A program made the translations under genes and the position numbers. This document shows positions 43,270 through 50,629 of a DNA stretch of 60,842 bases, one piece after another; the first letter of the stretch is position 1, and the number at the start of each line of letters is the position of its first letter. Below the pieces are notes generated by a model that was not told the DNA's origin, made no database searches, and saw nothing but the letters and a program-made list of their open reading frames with translations. Origin of the DNA: Eubacteriales bacterium (GTDB taxonomy: Bacteria; Bacillota; Clostridia; Lachnospirales; Lachnospiraceae); contig JAUNPJ010000014.1 of the NCBI GenBank assembly GCA_030536755.1, positions 1-60,842 of the forward strand, read 5' to 3'.

Positions 43270-43392
43270 CCAGATTTATTCTTTTGATGTCAGTGACCAT
43301 GGTGTGTTGTTAGTGAAGATGGAAATGAATGCCATGAGTAATGCAGAATATGCAGCTATTGACGATATTTATATAACAATTTAAGGTTTTAC
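43270..43392 (+). pseudogene. degenerate fragment of a TasA-like surface protein gene
   Basis: Nucleotide similarity to the intact gene at 44051-44608 is visible in two blocks: around 43273-43320 (matching the SYDVDDEWCVVSED region) and 43327-43382 (matching the MTMKSISNAEYAAIDDINIT region). The region between is deleted and the frame is broken by stops. It shows that the family once had at least three tandem members here. Confidence 0.75.
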
Positions 43393-43515
43393 AAGATATT
43401 GTGGTAAAGGGGCGTGGATATCTCCTTTTACAGTTCTGATGAGTACATAAGATGTTTATGTGCCGATCAGAGCTGTAAAAAGCTCAGAAAAACACATAAG
43501 ATGTGTGGGAAAAGA

Positions 43516-43785
43516 GTGGTGTGGTTGGCAAGTCCAACCATGCATGGTGAAGAACTGAAATATATAACTGAAGCATATGAAACCAACTGGATGAGCACAG
43601 TTGTGGCTAATATCAATGAGGTGGAGCGCATTGCGGCGGAGAAGGCAGGAGTTAATTATGCTGTTGGCCTGTCCGCTTGTACTGTCGCTCTCCACCTGTG
43701 TGTGAAACTGGCGGGTGAGAAGCTTTATGGGAAACCAGCAATCAGTCATGGTGCATTGGAAGGTAAGAGGATGATAGCTGTATAA
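43516..43785 (+). pseudogene. truncated copy of the DegT-family aminotransferase
   Basis: Encodes VVWLASPTMHGEELKYITEA, NWMSTVVANINEVERIAAEK and the YGKPAISHGALEGKR segment, about 85 residues closely matching residues 13-97 of the intact enzyme at 47811-49088, then stops shortly after. The PLP lysine and the rest are missing. A hairpin ACACATAAGATGTGT lies just before the similarity begins (43492-43506), and the same 15-mer occurs at 47552-47566 ahead of the intact gene, so the repeat may mark the recombination edge. An open frame continues upstream to 43414 but has no similarity. Confidence 0.85.
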
Positions 43786-44050
43786 TAGGGACAACCAAGA
43801 AAAATCCTTGAATTTACAAGGGTTTTCGGCTCTAAGTGAGTCCCCGTTATTTGAAATTTTCTACGGATACTGGAGTGGGTCAGAGAATCCAAGAGGTAAA
43901 GATGGCTTCTTGGATACTCATGAATTGCCCCACAATCTGGAGTAGAAAATCTAATAAGGAGGAACTGACTTAGATAACACGCCATGTCTGGTGGTGGGCT
44001 ATGGTTAAGTTTTGTGGGGATACAAAGCATTAATCAAGAGGTAATGATTT
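43786..44050 (+). other. gene-free stretch before the first TasA-like gene
   Basis: 265 bases with no convincing gene. A frame fragment near 43870-43945 could encode a peptide tail (reading about DTHELPHNLE) but has no start or context. Looks like debris of an earlier insertion. Confidence 0.3.
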
Positions 44051-44608
44051 ATGAATAAGAAAGCAGTTAGAACAGGAGTCGCTTGCGGAATTTTTCTTGG
44101 GATAACAATTATTGCATATGCAATAACGTCATTATTTTTTACAAAAAGTGAAACATCAAAACTCTCAAAAAGGACAGTTTTCCAATTTGATCTTTCCACT
44201 GATATGGCAGCAACGGAAGTGGGACCTGGTGATTGCTTTGATGTAAAACCAGTTATATATAATGATGCAACCGAAGAAATGTATGTGTTTATACAAGTGG
44301 ATATGCCAACAGCTGCACATGAAGCACTTTATTCATATGATGTTGACGATGAATGGTGTGTTGTCAGTGAGGATGATGGAACAGTTGTTTATGCTTATGG
44401 AAGTACTGAGATGACAATATTGGCTCCTGGAGATAGCACAAGTGCTCTGACAAATCAGATGACCATGAAATCAATCTCAAATGCGGAGTATGCAGCTATT
44501 GATGATATTAATATTACAATCACCGGTTATGCAATGGGAACAGAGGATATGTCTACCTATCCTGTGAATGCATGGAATGAATGTAAAACGATTGGAAATA
44601 TTCAATAG
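44051..44608 (+). CDS. TasA/camelysin-like surface protein, copy 1
   Basis: 185 residues. Short basic start MNKKAVRTGVACGIFLG and one hydrophobic segment (about 8-31) like a SipW-type signal or anchor. The extracellular beta domain reads EVGPGDCFDVKPVIYNDATE, MYVFIQVDMP, MTILAPGDSTSALTNQMTM and AAIDDINITITGYAMGTED. The order (PGD..V.PV..ND, Y/V-F-V-x-V, LAPG.ST, D-I-x-I-T-x-Y-A-x) is that of TasA/camelysin family proteins, which form surface fibres or matrix components. No SipW peptidase is visible in the window. Paralogue follows at 44920-45483. Confidence 0.65.
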   Translation: MNKKAVRTGVACGIFLGITIIAYAITSLFFTKSETSKLSKRTVFQFDLSTDMAATEVGPGDCFDVKPVIYNDATEEMYVFIQVDMPTAAHEALYSYDVDDEWCVVSEDDGTVVYAYGSTEMTILAPGDSTSALTNQMTMKSISNAEYAAIDDINITITGYAMGTEDMSTYPVNAWNECKTIGNIQ

Positions 44609-44919
44609 TGGATATTGGGCCATTGATTTGACGAAGAATTGCAATTATTACAGACTGTAAGAATTGATGGGGGTTATCACTGTGTGTAAGGTTACAGAGT
44701 TCCAACATTAAGTGTCGGCATTAGTCCCTAATCATCTATCAACCCTAACACTCAACTACCGCAAAACAAAAAGACACCACTCACCAAGGGAGTGGAAGGG
44801 AACCACACCCACAAAAGAAAAAACAACAACGCCACAGAGGTGGTATGGAAGAACACCACAACAGAAAAGAAGAAAAAAGGAACATCAACGATGGTGTGGA
44901 GGAGAAAAGAAGTGATTTT
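44609..44919 (+). other. spacer between the two TasA-like genes
   Basis: 311 bases without a gene. From about 44757 on it becomes A/C/G-rich with small hairpins such as CCACTC/GGAGTGG (about 44784-44802) and CCAC-AGAG-GTGG (44832-44843), the beginning of the hairpin-rich landscape that continues after the next gene. Confidence 0.45.
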
Positions 44920-45483
44920 ATGAACAATAAAGTAGCAAAAGCCGGCATGGCTGTTGGAATATTTCTTGGTGCAGCAATTGTTGCGTATGCGAGTACGAAT
45001 CTGTTTTCTATGAAGAGCTATACCACTTCTTTCACTCCGAAACAAATATTCCAATTTGATTTCAACACTGGTTTGAACGGCGGCGAGGTTGGTCCAGGGG
45101 ATTCCTTTTCAATGAATCCAGTTATCTATAACGACGCAACGGAAGATATGTTTGTGTTTATCCGGGTGGATATGCCCTTTGTTGACGGTTCACCGCTATA
45201 CACGTTTGAAGTGGATAGGGATTGGACGCAGGTTGAGAGTGATGGAGGGGTGGTTGTGTATGCCTATACAGCCGGAAGTGAAGGTATGACAACTCTCACC
45301 CCTGGAGAAAGTACAACTGCACTGACAGAACAGATGACCATGCGGTCAATCACCAACGCAGAATATGCGGGCATTGACGATATCAATATCACGCTTACCG
45401 GTTATGCCATTGGAGTAGAGGATGTACCTACAGTTCCCGAAGAAGTGTGGGAACATTGTAAGTTCATTGAGGAGAGCCAATAA
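44920..45483 (+). CDS. TasA/camelysin-like surface protein, copy 2
   Basis: 187 residues from the ATG at 44920, the position that aligns with copy 1 (MNNKVAKAGMAVGIFLGAA). Same architecture: hydrophobic N-terminal segment, IFQFDFNTG, EVGPGDSFSMNPVIYNDATE, MFVFIRVDMPF, TTLTPGESTTALTEQMTM, IDDINITLTGYAIGVED. The two are clearly homologous along their whole length, so this is a tandem duplication. A longer frame upstream is low-complexity and not supported. The ribosome site is weak. Confidence 0.65.
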   Translation: MNNKVAKAGMAVGIFLGAAIVAYASTNLFSMKSYTTSFTPKQIFQFDFNTGLNGGEVGPGDSFSMNPVIYNDATEDMFVFIRVDMPFVDGSPLYTFEVDRDWTQVESDGGVVVYAYTAGSEGMTTLTPGESTTALTEQMTMRSITNAEYAGIDDINITLTGYAIGVEDVPTVPEEVWEHCKFIEESQ

Positions 45484-46580
45484 AAAAGAAGAAAAGAAGA
45501 GAGGGAAAAAGCACACTAGGAAGAGGTGGTGTGGGGAAGAACACCACATGGTGCAGATGAGTATTCGGTAAGAATCAACATGGGTGTTGAAGAGCAAAAG
45601 GGAAGTCCAGAAAGAGGAATAGGGAGCATATTATCTGCATCTAATGACGGAAAATCTGCAATTATTGACATTAGTCTCTCCGACCCGTGACACCTCAAAA
45701 TTAGTGCACAGTGTACAAATATCAACCTAAACAACAATAAAACCTATATAAAGTGCACAAATAAACACCCTCCGAGAGGGTGGAAAAGGTAAAAAAAGAG
45801 CACTGGAGAAGGTGAAAATGGGGAAAAATGAGGTAAAAACAGGGAAAAATGTAGTTGTGCAGTAGAGTGTGCATTCTCTGACCCGTAGCTGCCCCCTAAA
45901 ACACACCCGAGCACCACTAATGCACGGGGAAAAGAAATAAAACCACAGAAAGTGTGGAAATGAGAGAAATGAGAGAAATAGAGCCGGGGAGAGCAGGAAA
46001 ACAAGAAAAAATAACAAAATAACAAAATAACAAAGTGCACTGGAGCGCTTCATAAGATAGCGCGAAGCGCCGACCCGTGACTACCCCTCACGGCTTCATT
46101 GCTTTTTCTCTCTTTTCCTACTTTTCTTCGTTTGGTGGCTTGCCACCATCCTCTGTTTTCCACGAAAACAAGGGGAGAAGAAGAAAAGAGTGTGAGGAAC
46201 AGACCAATAAAAAACAGATAACCACATAAGGTGTGGAGAGAACCACGCCAATAAAAAATAAAACCACAGAAAGTGTGGTCGAGGAGAAGCTGATGGAGAG
46301 TGTGCTGGAAAAACGGCAAATCGTTGAGAAGTACATAAGGTGTGAGCAACACACCAATAAAAAACAGATAACCACAGATAGTGTGGCTGAAAATGGACTT
46401 GAGGCTGCTGATATAACAGATGAGATTATGGAGAGGTTTGTGAAGTAGGTGGCGAGTGTGAGCACGCCATAGGGAGTGTGGCAAGACAGGCCACAAAAGA
46501 AAAAACCACAGGAAGTGTGGGAGAGAACAAGCTAATAAAAATAAAAACACATAAGGTGTGTGGAAAGGAAGAAAAGCCAA

Positions 46581-46820
46581 ATGAACGGTGTGAGAGAAAT
46601 GTCCATAAATTGTTACAAGTTGGGAGTTCCTCTCCATGTGATAGCCACAGCAGCTAGTGTGGATGATGAGGTTGTTACTGGTTGGATAAAAGAAGACGCT
46701 GAGGAAAGAATGGTGAGACTCTTCAAGCTGCTACTCTCACAGGAAAGAATTGAGGATGCTAAGAGAGCAGCTGAGGATGGAGAGTATAGGGAACGGTTGA
46801 TGAGAGAGTTGGGCGTGTGA
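46581..46820 (+). CDS. small protein resembling the C-terminal part of PD-(D/E)XK transposase/Rpn proteins
   Basis: 79 residues from the ATG at 46581 (AGGAAG nine bases upstream). Contains MSINCYKLGVPLHVIATAAS, a HTH-like helix pair (VDDEVVTGWIKED), then EERMVRLFKLLLSQERIEDA and KRAAEDGEYRERLMRELGV. The last part resembles the tails of Rpn-type nuclease/transposase proteins that are abundant in Lachnospiraceae, but the nuclease domain is absent. It may be a relic or a free-standing small protein. Bracketed by hairpin-array sequence. Confidence 0.5.
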   Translation: MNGVREMSINCYKLGVPLHVIATAASVDDEVVTGWIKEDAEERMVRLFKLLLSQERIEDAKRAAEDGEYRERLMRELGV

Positions 46821-46900
46821 GCAACACACCAATAAAAACAGATAACCACACCACTAAGAACAGATAACCACACAAGACTGTGAGCCAGGGAGAAAACCAT

Positions 46901-47200
46901 ATGGGTGGAAGAGTATTAGATCACGAGGCAAAGAGATTATTTAATGAAGGCCGACAAGAGGGCTTACAAGAAGCCAGAGCAGAAATTATACGTGAATTGG
47001 CTGATAAGGGTCTTCTCGAACTTACAGCGTTAAGTCCATCTGAGCAAGGAAAGGCAGAATGCAAGCTGAGAGCTGCGAAAGAAGCGGCAACTGAACTTCA
47101 CAGGGATGGTTGGTCTGTGGATGAAATTGTGGATGTGATTAAGACAGTAATTGATATGGAAGATGTCGTTAAGAGCTGGTTAGGAGAAGATGGGGTGTGA
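46901..47200 (+). CDS. small protein resembling an Rpn/PD-(D/E)XK C-terminal tail
   Basis: 99 residues from the ATG at 46901 (GGGAG eight bases upstream). Begins MGGRVLDHEAKRLFNEGRQE with GLQEARAEIIRELADKGLLE, the repetitive EGRQEG helix seen at the end of PD-(D/E)XK transposase-like proteins, and ends with a helical WSVDEIVDVIKTVIDMEDVV segment. The catalytic core is missing. Together with the gene at 46581 it suggests a decayed Rpn-like element inside the hairpin array. It may still be expressed. Confidence 0.5.
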   Translation: MGGRVLDHEAKRLFNEGRQEGLQEARAEIIRELADKGLLELTALSPSEQGKAECKLRAAKEAATELHRDGWSVDEIVDVIKTVIDMEDVVKSWLGEDGV

Positions 47201-47591
47201 GCACGCCATAGTTGGTGTGTGGGAAAAGATCCTAACAAGAAAACATAACTTGTGCGGGAGAGCACAGGGAGAAGGAAGAAAAGAAAAAAAGATTGCGCGA
47301 AGCGCAGAGACAGGCCACAGAAAGAAAAGAAGACCACAGAAATCGTGGACAAGGGAGAAGGGAGAAATAGAGAAATAAGAAGAAAACAGCCGTGGCGAGT
47401 AAGAGCACGCCATAGGGAGTGTGGGAAAAGATCCACACAAGAAAAAAGAGATCGAGCGGAGCGAGATTTTGGGAGTTTTAATGAGCAGAACAGGGGATGG
47501 TGTGCCGATTAAAGCTTCAAAAAGAGAAAGCCGGAAAAGACCGGCAGAAGAACACATAAGATGTGTGGGAGAAGCTGGAGGGTGAAAAATT

Positions 47592-47738
47592 ATGGAAAAC
47601 AAGGAATATGTTTGTCCTAAATGTGGTGCTGTTAGAATAAACTGGGGACCTGTTACGGAAAAGGATAATTATATCGAACAACATGGGTTCTGCAGACAAT
47701 GCGAGACAGCATTTGTGGTTAAGGAAGAGAAGAAATAA
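47592..47738 (+). CDS. small zinc-ribbon protein
   Basis: 48 residues: MENKEYVCPKCGAVRINWGP and a second pair in FCRQCETAFVVKEEKK. Two CxxC knuckles 26 residues apart make a zinc ribbon, as in small nucleic-acid-binding or transcription-factor-like proteins. GGAGGGTG precedes the ATG. It lies 25 bases after the last hairpin unit and 72 bases before the aminotransferase. The function is unknown. Confidence 0.65.
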   Translation: MENKEYVCPKCGAVRINWGPVTEKDNYIEQHGFCRQCETAFVVKEEKK

Positions 47739-47810
47739 AACACAGTAAACATCCGTGTGAACATCACGCGATCAAATAGAAGGAGCACAGCTCCAGGAGG
47801 TTTATGAAAA

Positions 47811-49088
47811 ATGTTTAAAGGAACAGATATCAAACCGTTTGAATCTAAAGTTTGGCTTGCTAGCCCCACTATGCATGGTGAGGAAATCAAATATGTTCAG
47901 GAGGCATATGACACTAACTGGATGTCCACAGTTGGTAAAAATATAAATGAAGTTGAGAAAATAGCAGCTGAGAAAGCTGAGGTTAAATATGGCGTTGGCC
48001 TTTCTTGTTGTACAGCAGCTCTCCATTTGTGCTGTAAATTAGCTGGTGAAAGATTATATGGAAAACCTGCCATTTCTCATGGAGCTCTTGAAGGGAAAAG
48101 AGTTTTTTGTTCTGACATGACATTTGATGCAACTCTTAATCCTGTGGTTTATGAGGGTGGTATTCCAATCTTCATTGATACAGAAAGAGAGTCATGGAAC
48201 ATGGATCCAGTTGCTCTTGAGAAAGCATTTGAGATGTATCCGGATGTAAAACTCGTTGTGTCTGCAGAGTTATACGGCTTTCCAGGAAGAATGGATGAGA
48301 TTAAAAAGATCTGTGAAAAACACGGAGCGCTTTTAATTGAAGACGCAGCTGAAGCCATGGGAGCAACAATTGATGGCAGACAGTGTGGATCATTTGGTGA
48401 TTATTCTGCCGTGAGCTATAACGGAAACAAGATCATCACAGGATCAGCTGGTGGATGTTTATTAACAAACAGTCTTGAGGACGCAAACAGATCTAGAAAA
48501 TGGGCAACACAAGCTCGTGAAAATGCTGCATGGTATCAGCACGAGGAAGTTGGTTACAACTATCGTATGTCTAATGTGATTGCTGGTGTTATCCGTGGTC
48601 AGTATTTACATCTTGAAGAGCACATTGCTCAGAAGAAAACTGTTTATGAGAGATATGCAGAGGGATTTAAAGGATTACCAGTTAAGATGAATCCTATTAC
48701 AGAAGGGACAGAACCTAACTATTGGCTTAGTGCAATGATTATTTACGAAGATGCTATGTGTAAGCAAGTTCGTGGCGAATGTGATGTTGCGTATATAAAA
48801 GAAGAAGGTAAGACTTGCCCAACTGAGATTCTTGAAGCGATTGCTTCTATTAATGCAGAAGGACGTCCTATCTGGAAGCCGATGCATATGCAGCCAATGT
48901 ACAGAATGCATGAAGTTGTAGGTCGTGAAGGAACTCTTCGTTGCCGTACAAATGCATATATTGCTGGTGGTGTGGAAGATGTCGGTGCTGATATTTTCCA
49001 GCGTGGAGTGTGCTTACCTTCTGACAACAAGATGACAGCAGAGCAGCAGGATAAGATTATTGAAGTTATTAGAGCTTGTTTTGAGTAA
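47811..49088 (+). CDS. DegT/DnrJ/EryC1-family sugar aminotransferase (PglE-like)
   Basis: 425 residues. PLP enzyme with WLASPTMHGEE, YDTNWMST, ALHLCCKLAG, DMTFDATLNPVVYEGGIPIF, LLIEDAAEAMGATIDGRQ and the lysine in SYNGNKIITGSAGG (Lys207). It converts a 4-keto-6-deoxy nucleotide sugar to the 4-amino form and would act after the dehydratase at 40473-42431. It is about 40 residues longer than typical PglE, with an extra GKPAISHGALEGKR segment near residue 90 and another insertion near 330. AGGAGG precedes the ATG by about ten bases. A truncated copy lies at 43516-43785. Confidence 0.93.
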   Translation: MFKGTDIKPFESKVWLASPTMHGEEIKYVQEAYDTNWMSTVGKNINEVEKIAAEKAEVKYGVGLSCCTAALHLCCKLAGERLYGKPAISHGALEGKRVFCSDMTFDATLNPVVYEGGIPIFIDTERESWNMDPVALEKAFEMYPDVKLVVSAELYGFPGRMDEIKKICEKHGALLIEDAAEAMGATIDGRQCGSFGDYSAVSYNGNKIITGSAGGCLLTNSLEDANRSRKWATQARENAAWYQHEEVGYNYRMSNVIAGVIRGQYLHLEEHIAQKKTVYERYAEGFKGLPVKMNPITEGTEPNYWLSAMIIYEDAMCKQVRGECDVAYIKEEGKTCPTEILEAIASINAEGRPIWKPMHMQPMYRMHEVVGREGTLRCRTNAYIAGGVEDVGADIFQRGVCLPSDNKMTAEQQDKIIEVIRACFE

Positions 49089-49115
49089 GAAAAAGCTTGA
49101 GGAGTCATGCATCAT

Positions 49116-49871
49116 ATGAAAACAGATGAGGTTGGAAAAAAGATAGCAGAATTAAGACGTCAAGCTGGATATAGTCAAAAGACTTTGGCAGCTGCATTAC
49201 ACATCACTGATAAGGCTATATCAAAGTGGGAAAGAGGAATTTGTTTTCCGGACGTTTCGCTACTTCCTAAATTGTCAATTCTGTTAGATTCAGACCTGGA
49301 GGTTTTTATATCAGAGGATCTTAAGTGTGAAGAGTGGGTTGGATTGATAGAGATAGATGAGTGCGATTTTTCGCAAATTGTCTATGATAAACCTCTTGTT
49401 TATTATCTGCTGTCTCATTTTTTGTTAGTAGGAATTACGGATATATACATAATAACAAATAAAAAAAATCAACACTATCTGTCAGATGAGAAATTCAAAA
49501 CTTTGGGATTTACTTTTTATTTTGGACAGCCGAATCAGCAACGTGTAATGATATTTAATCATCCGTGGTTTCTTTTTGGTTCTAATTTATCGCAGCAGTT
49601 TTTAGGAGCAATGTCCAGCTGTAGAAATACAAAGCTTGTTCCCGAAAATTTTAGAGAAACAGTGCTATTTGATTATAAAAACAACTATTTTAAAGACAAA
49701 AAGAAGTTTTTACGAACCTCAAAGAAAAGAACTTTGGGGAGAGGGATGGTATGTCTTGATATGAGTGATGCGGATGCAATTCTCGATGCCGCGTCATTTA
49801 TTAAAATGTATCAAAAGCACTCAGGACTGTTAATCGGTAGCTTGGAAGAGATTGTAAAGAAGAAGTCGTAG
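49116..49871 (+). CDS. XRE-type HTH fused to an RmlA-like nucleotidyltransferase fragment
   Basis: 251 residues from the ATG at 49116; an ATG at 49107 sits two bases from GAGGAG. Residues 6-60 are a classic Cro/C1 HTH (IAELRRQAGYSQKTLAAALH, ITDKAISKWERGICFPDVSL). From about 76 on comes a stretch like glucose-1-phosphate thymidylyltransferase (IVYDKPLVYYLLSHFLLVGI, TDIYIITNKK) but without the GGxGTRL nucleotide-binding start. The rest (FYFGQPNQQRVMIFNHPWF, GRGMVCLDMSDADAILDAAS) also follows that fold loosely. A ligand-sensing regulator built on a dead sugar nucleotidyltransferase is a reasonable guess. Confidence 0.7.
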   Translation: MKTDEVGKKIAELRRQAGYSQKTLAAALHITDKAISKWERGICFPDVSLLPKLSILLDSDLEVFISEDLKCEEWVGLIEIDECDFSQIVYDKPLVYYLLSHFLLVGITDIYIITNKKNQHYLSDEKFKTLGFTFYFGQPNQQRVMIFNHPWFLFGSNLSQQFLGAMSSCRNTKLVPENFRETVLFDYKNNYFKDKKKFLRTSKKRTLGRGMVCLDMSDADAILDAASFIKMYQKHSGLLIGSLEEIVKKKS

Positions 49872-50025
49872 AGACGATTTGGTATTAACGCAAAAAGGTA
49901 AACCACAAGTCGGTTGAAATTTAATTGATGACCATATAAAGTTTTGTATGATCCTTGTTTGAAAAGGTGAACTATTAAAATCTAATTTCATAAAAATACT
50001 TTATTTGATAAAGAGGAGAATATAA

Positions 50026-50625
50026 GTGATTATCAGAAAGACAAATTTGATTATTAAACGCTTGATTGATTTTATTGGTAGTAGTTTAGGACTAGTTATT
50101 CTATCTCCAGTTTTTCTTGTGACGATATTTTTATTAGAAATTTTTATGCCTGGGCCAGTGCTTTTTAGACAGCAGCGAGTTGGGGAAAATGGAAAAATTT
50201 TTGATATTCTTAAATTTCGAAGTATGAAGGTTGATAAAGAAGCTGAGAAGAATCATGACTTTTCTAAAGATGAAGAACGAAAGACGCCATTTGGCAACCT
50301 TATTAGAAGATTGAAAATTGATGAATTGCCTCAATTAATAAATGTATTTCGAGGTGATATGTCATTAGTAGGACCTAGACCTACGGTCAAAGAACAAACA
50401 GATTTGTACACAGACTATCAAAGACAACGCTTAAATATGCGACCGGGAATGACGGGATTGGCGCAGGTAAATGGGAATATCTCATTAACTTGGGACGAAC
50501 GTATTGAATATGATGTTGAATACGTTACAAAGTTCTCTATATGGTTAGACTTGAAAATTTTACTGAAAACTGTGGCTGTTGTAATCTGTGGAGAGAATAA
50601 GTTTAATAAGCAGGAAAGGAAATGA
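50026..50625 (+). CDS. small phosphoglycosyltransferase (PglC-like)
   Basis: 199 residues, GTG start with GAGGAG upstream. One N-terminal re-entrant hydrophobic helix (LIDFIGSSLGLVILSPVFLV), then PGPVLFRQQRVGENGKIFDI, LKFRSMKVDKEAE, RRLKIDELPQLINVFRGDMS, LVGPRPTVKEQ and RPGMTGLAQVNG. These are the catalytic Asp-Glu and substrate motifs of monotopic PGTs. It would load the amino-sugar phosphate onto undecaprenyl phosphate. Note the larger enzyme at 38812-40263 already provides such an activity. It is distinctly more A/T-rich than the genes left of 43 kb. Confidence 0.9.
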   Translation: MIIRKTNLIIKRLIDFIGSSLGLVILSPVFLVTIFLLEIFMPGPVLFRQQRVGENGKIFDILKFRSMKVDKEAEKNHDFSKDEERKTPFGNLIRRLKIDELPQLINVFRGDMSLVGPRPTVKEQTDLYTDYQRQRLNMRPGMTGLAQVNGNISLTWDERIEYDVEYVTKFSIWLDLKILLKTVAVVICGENKFNKQERK

Positions 50626-50629
50626 ACAA

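Larger units (their letters stand above)
45526..47566. repeat. array of very short hairpins in A-rich linkers
   Basis: A dispersed unit of about 30 bases, AATAAAAAACAGATAACC followed by a CCACA-five-base loop-TGTGG hairpin, recurs at 45943-45957, 46222-46236, 46263-46279, 46372-46386, 46506-46520, and as ACACA..TGTGT at 46547-46561 and ACACAT..ATGTGT at 47552-47566, with decayed copies at 46332-46345, 46848-46880 and 47333-47350. Other tiny perfect hairpins lie between: GTGGTGT/ACACCAC (45526-45547), CACCCTC/GAGGGTG, TGGTGGC/GCCACCA (about 46133-46148), TGTTTTC/GAAAACA, GCGC-GAA-GCGC (46060 and 47295 areas), CCGTGA/TCACGG (about 46075-46095). A GACCCGT motif occurs three times (about 45682, 45880, 46071). 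Bases 45484-46580 and 47201-47591 hold no supported gene. A 51-codon frame at 46293-46448 has a ribosome site but contains array units. Confidence 0.7.

Noticed and set aside
43414-43515. First 34 codons of the open frame containing the aminotransferase fragment
   Set aside because: No similarity to the intact enzyme; they come from hairpin-bearing spacer sequence.
46050-46637. 195-residue minus-strand frame with repeated Pro/Leu/Phe-rich segments
   Set aside because: It is the complement of the A/G-rich hairpin array; low complexity, no ribosome site and no family signature.
45484-47591. CRISPR array
   Set aside because: Repeats are short hairpins of variable spacing and sequence, spacers are not of constant length, and no cas genes are present.
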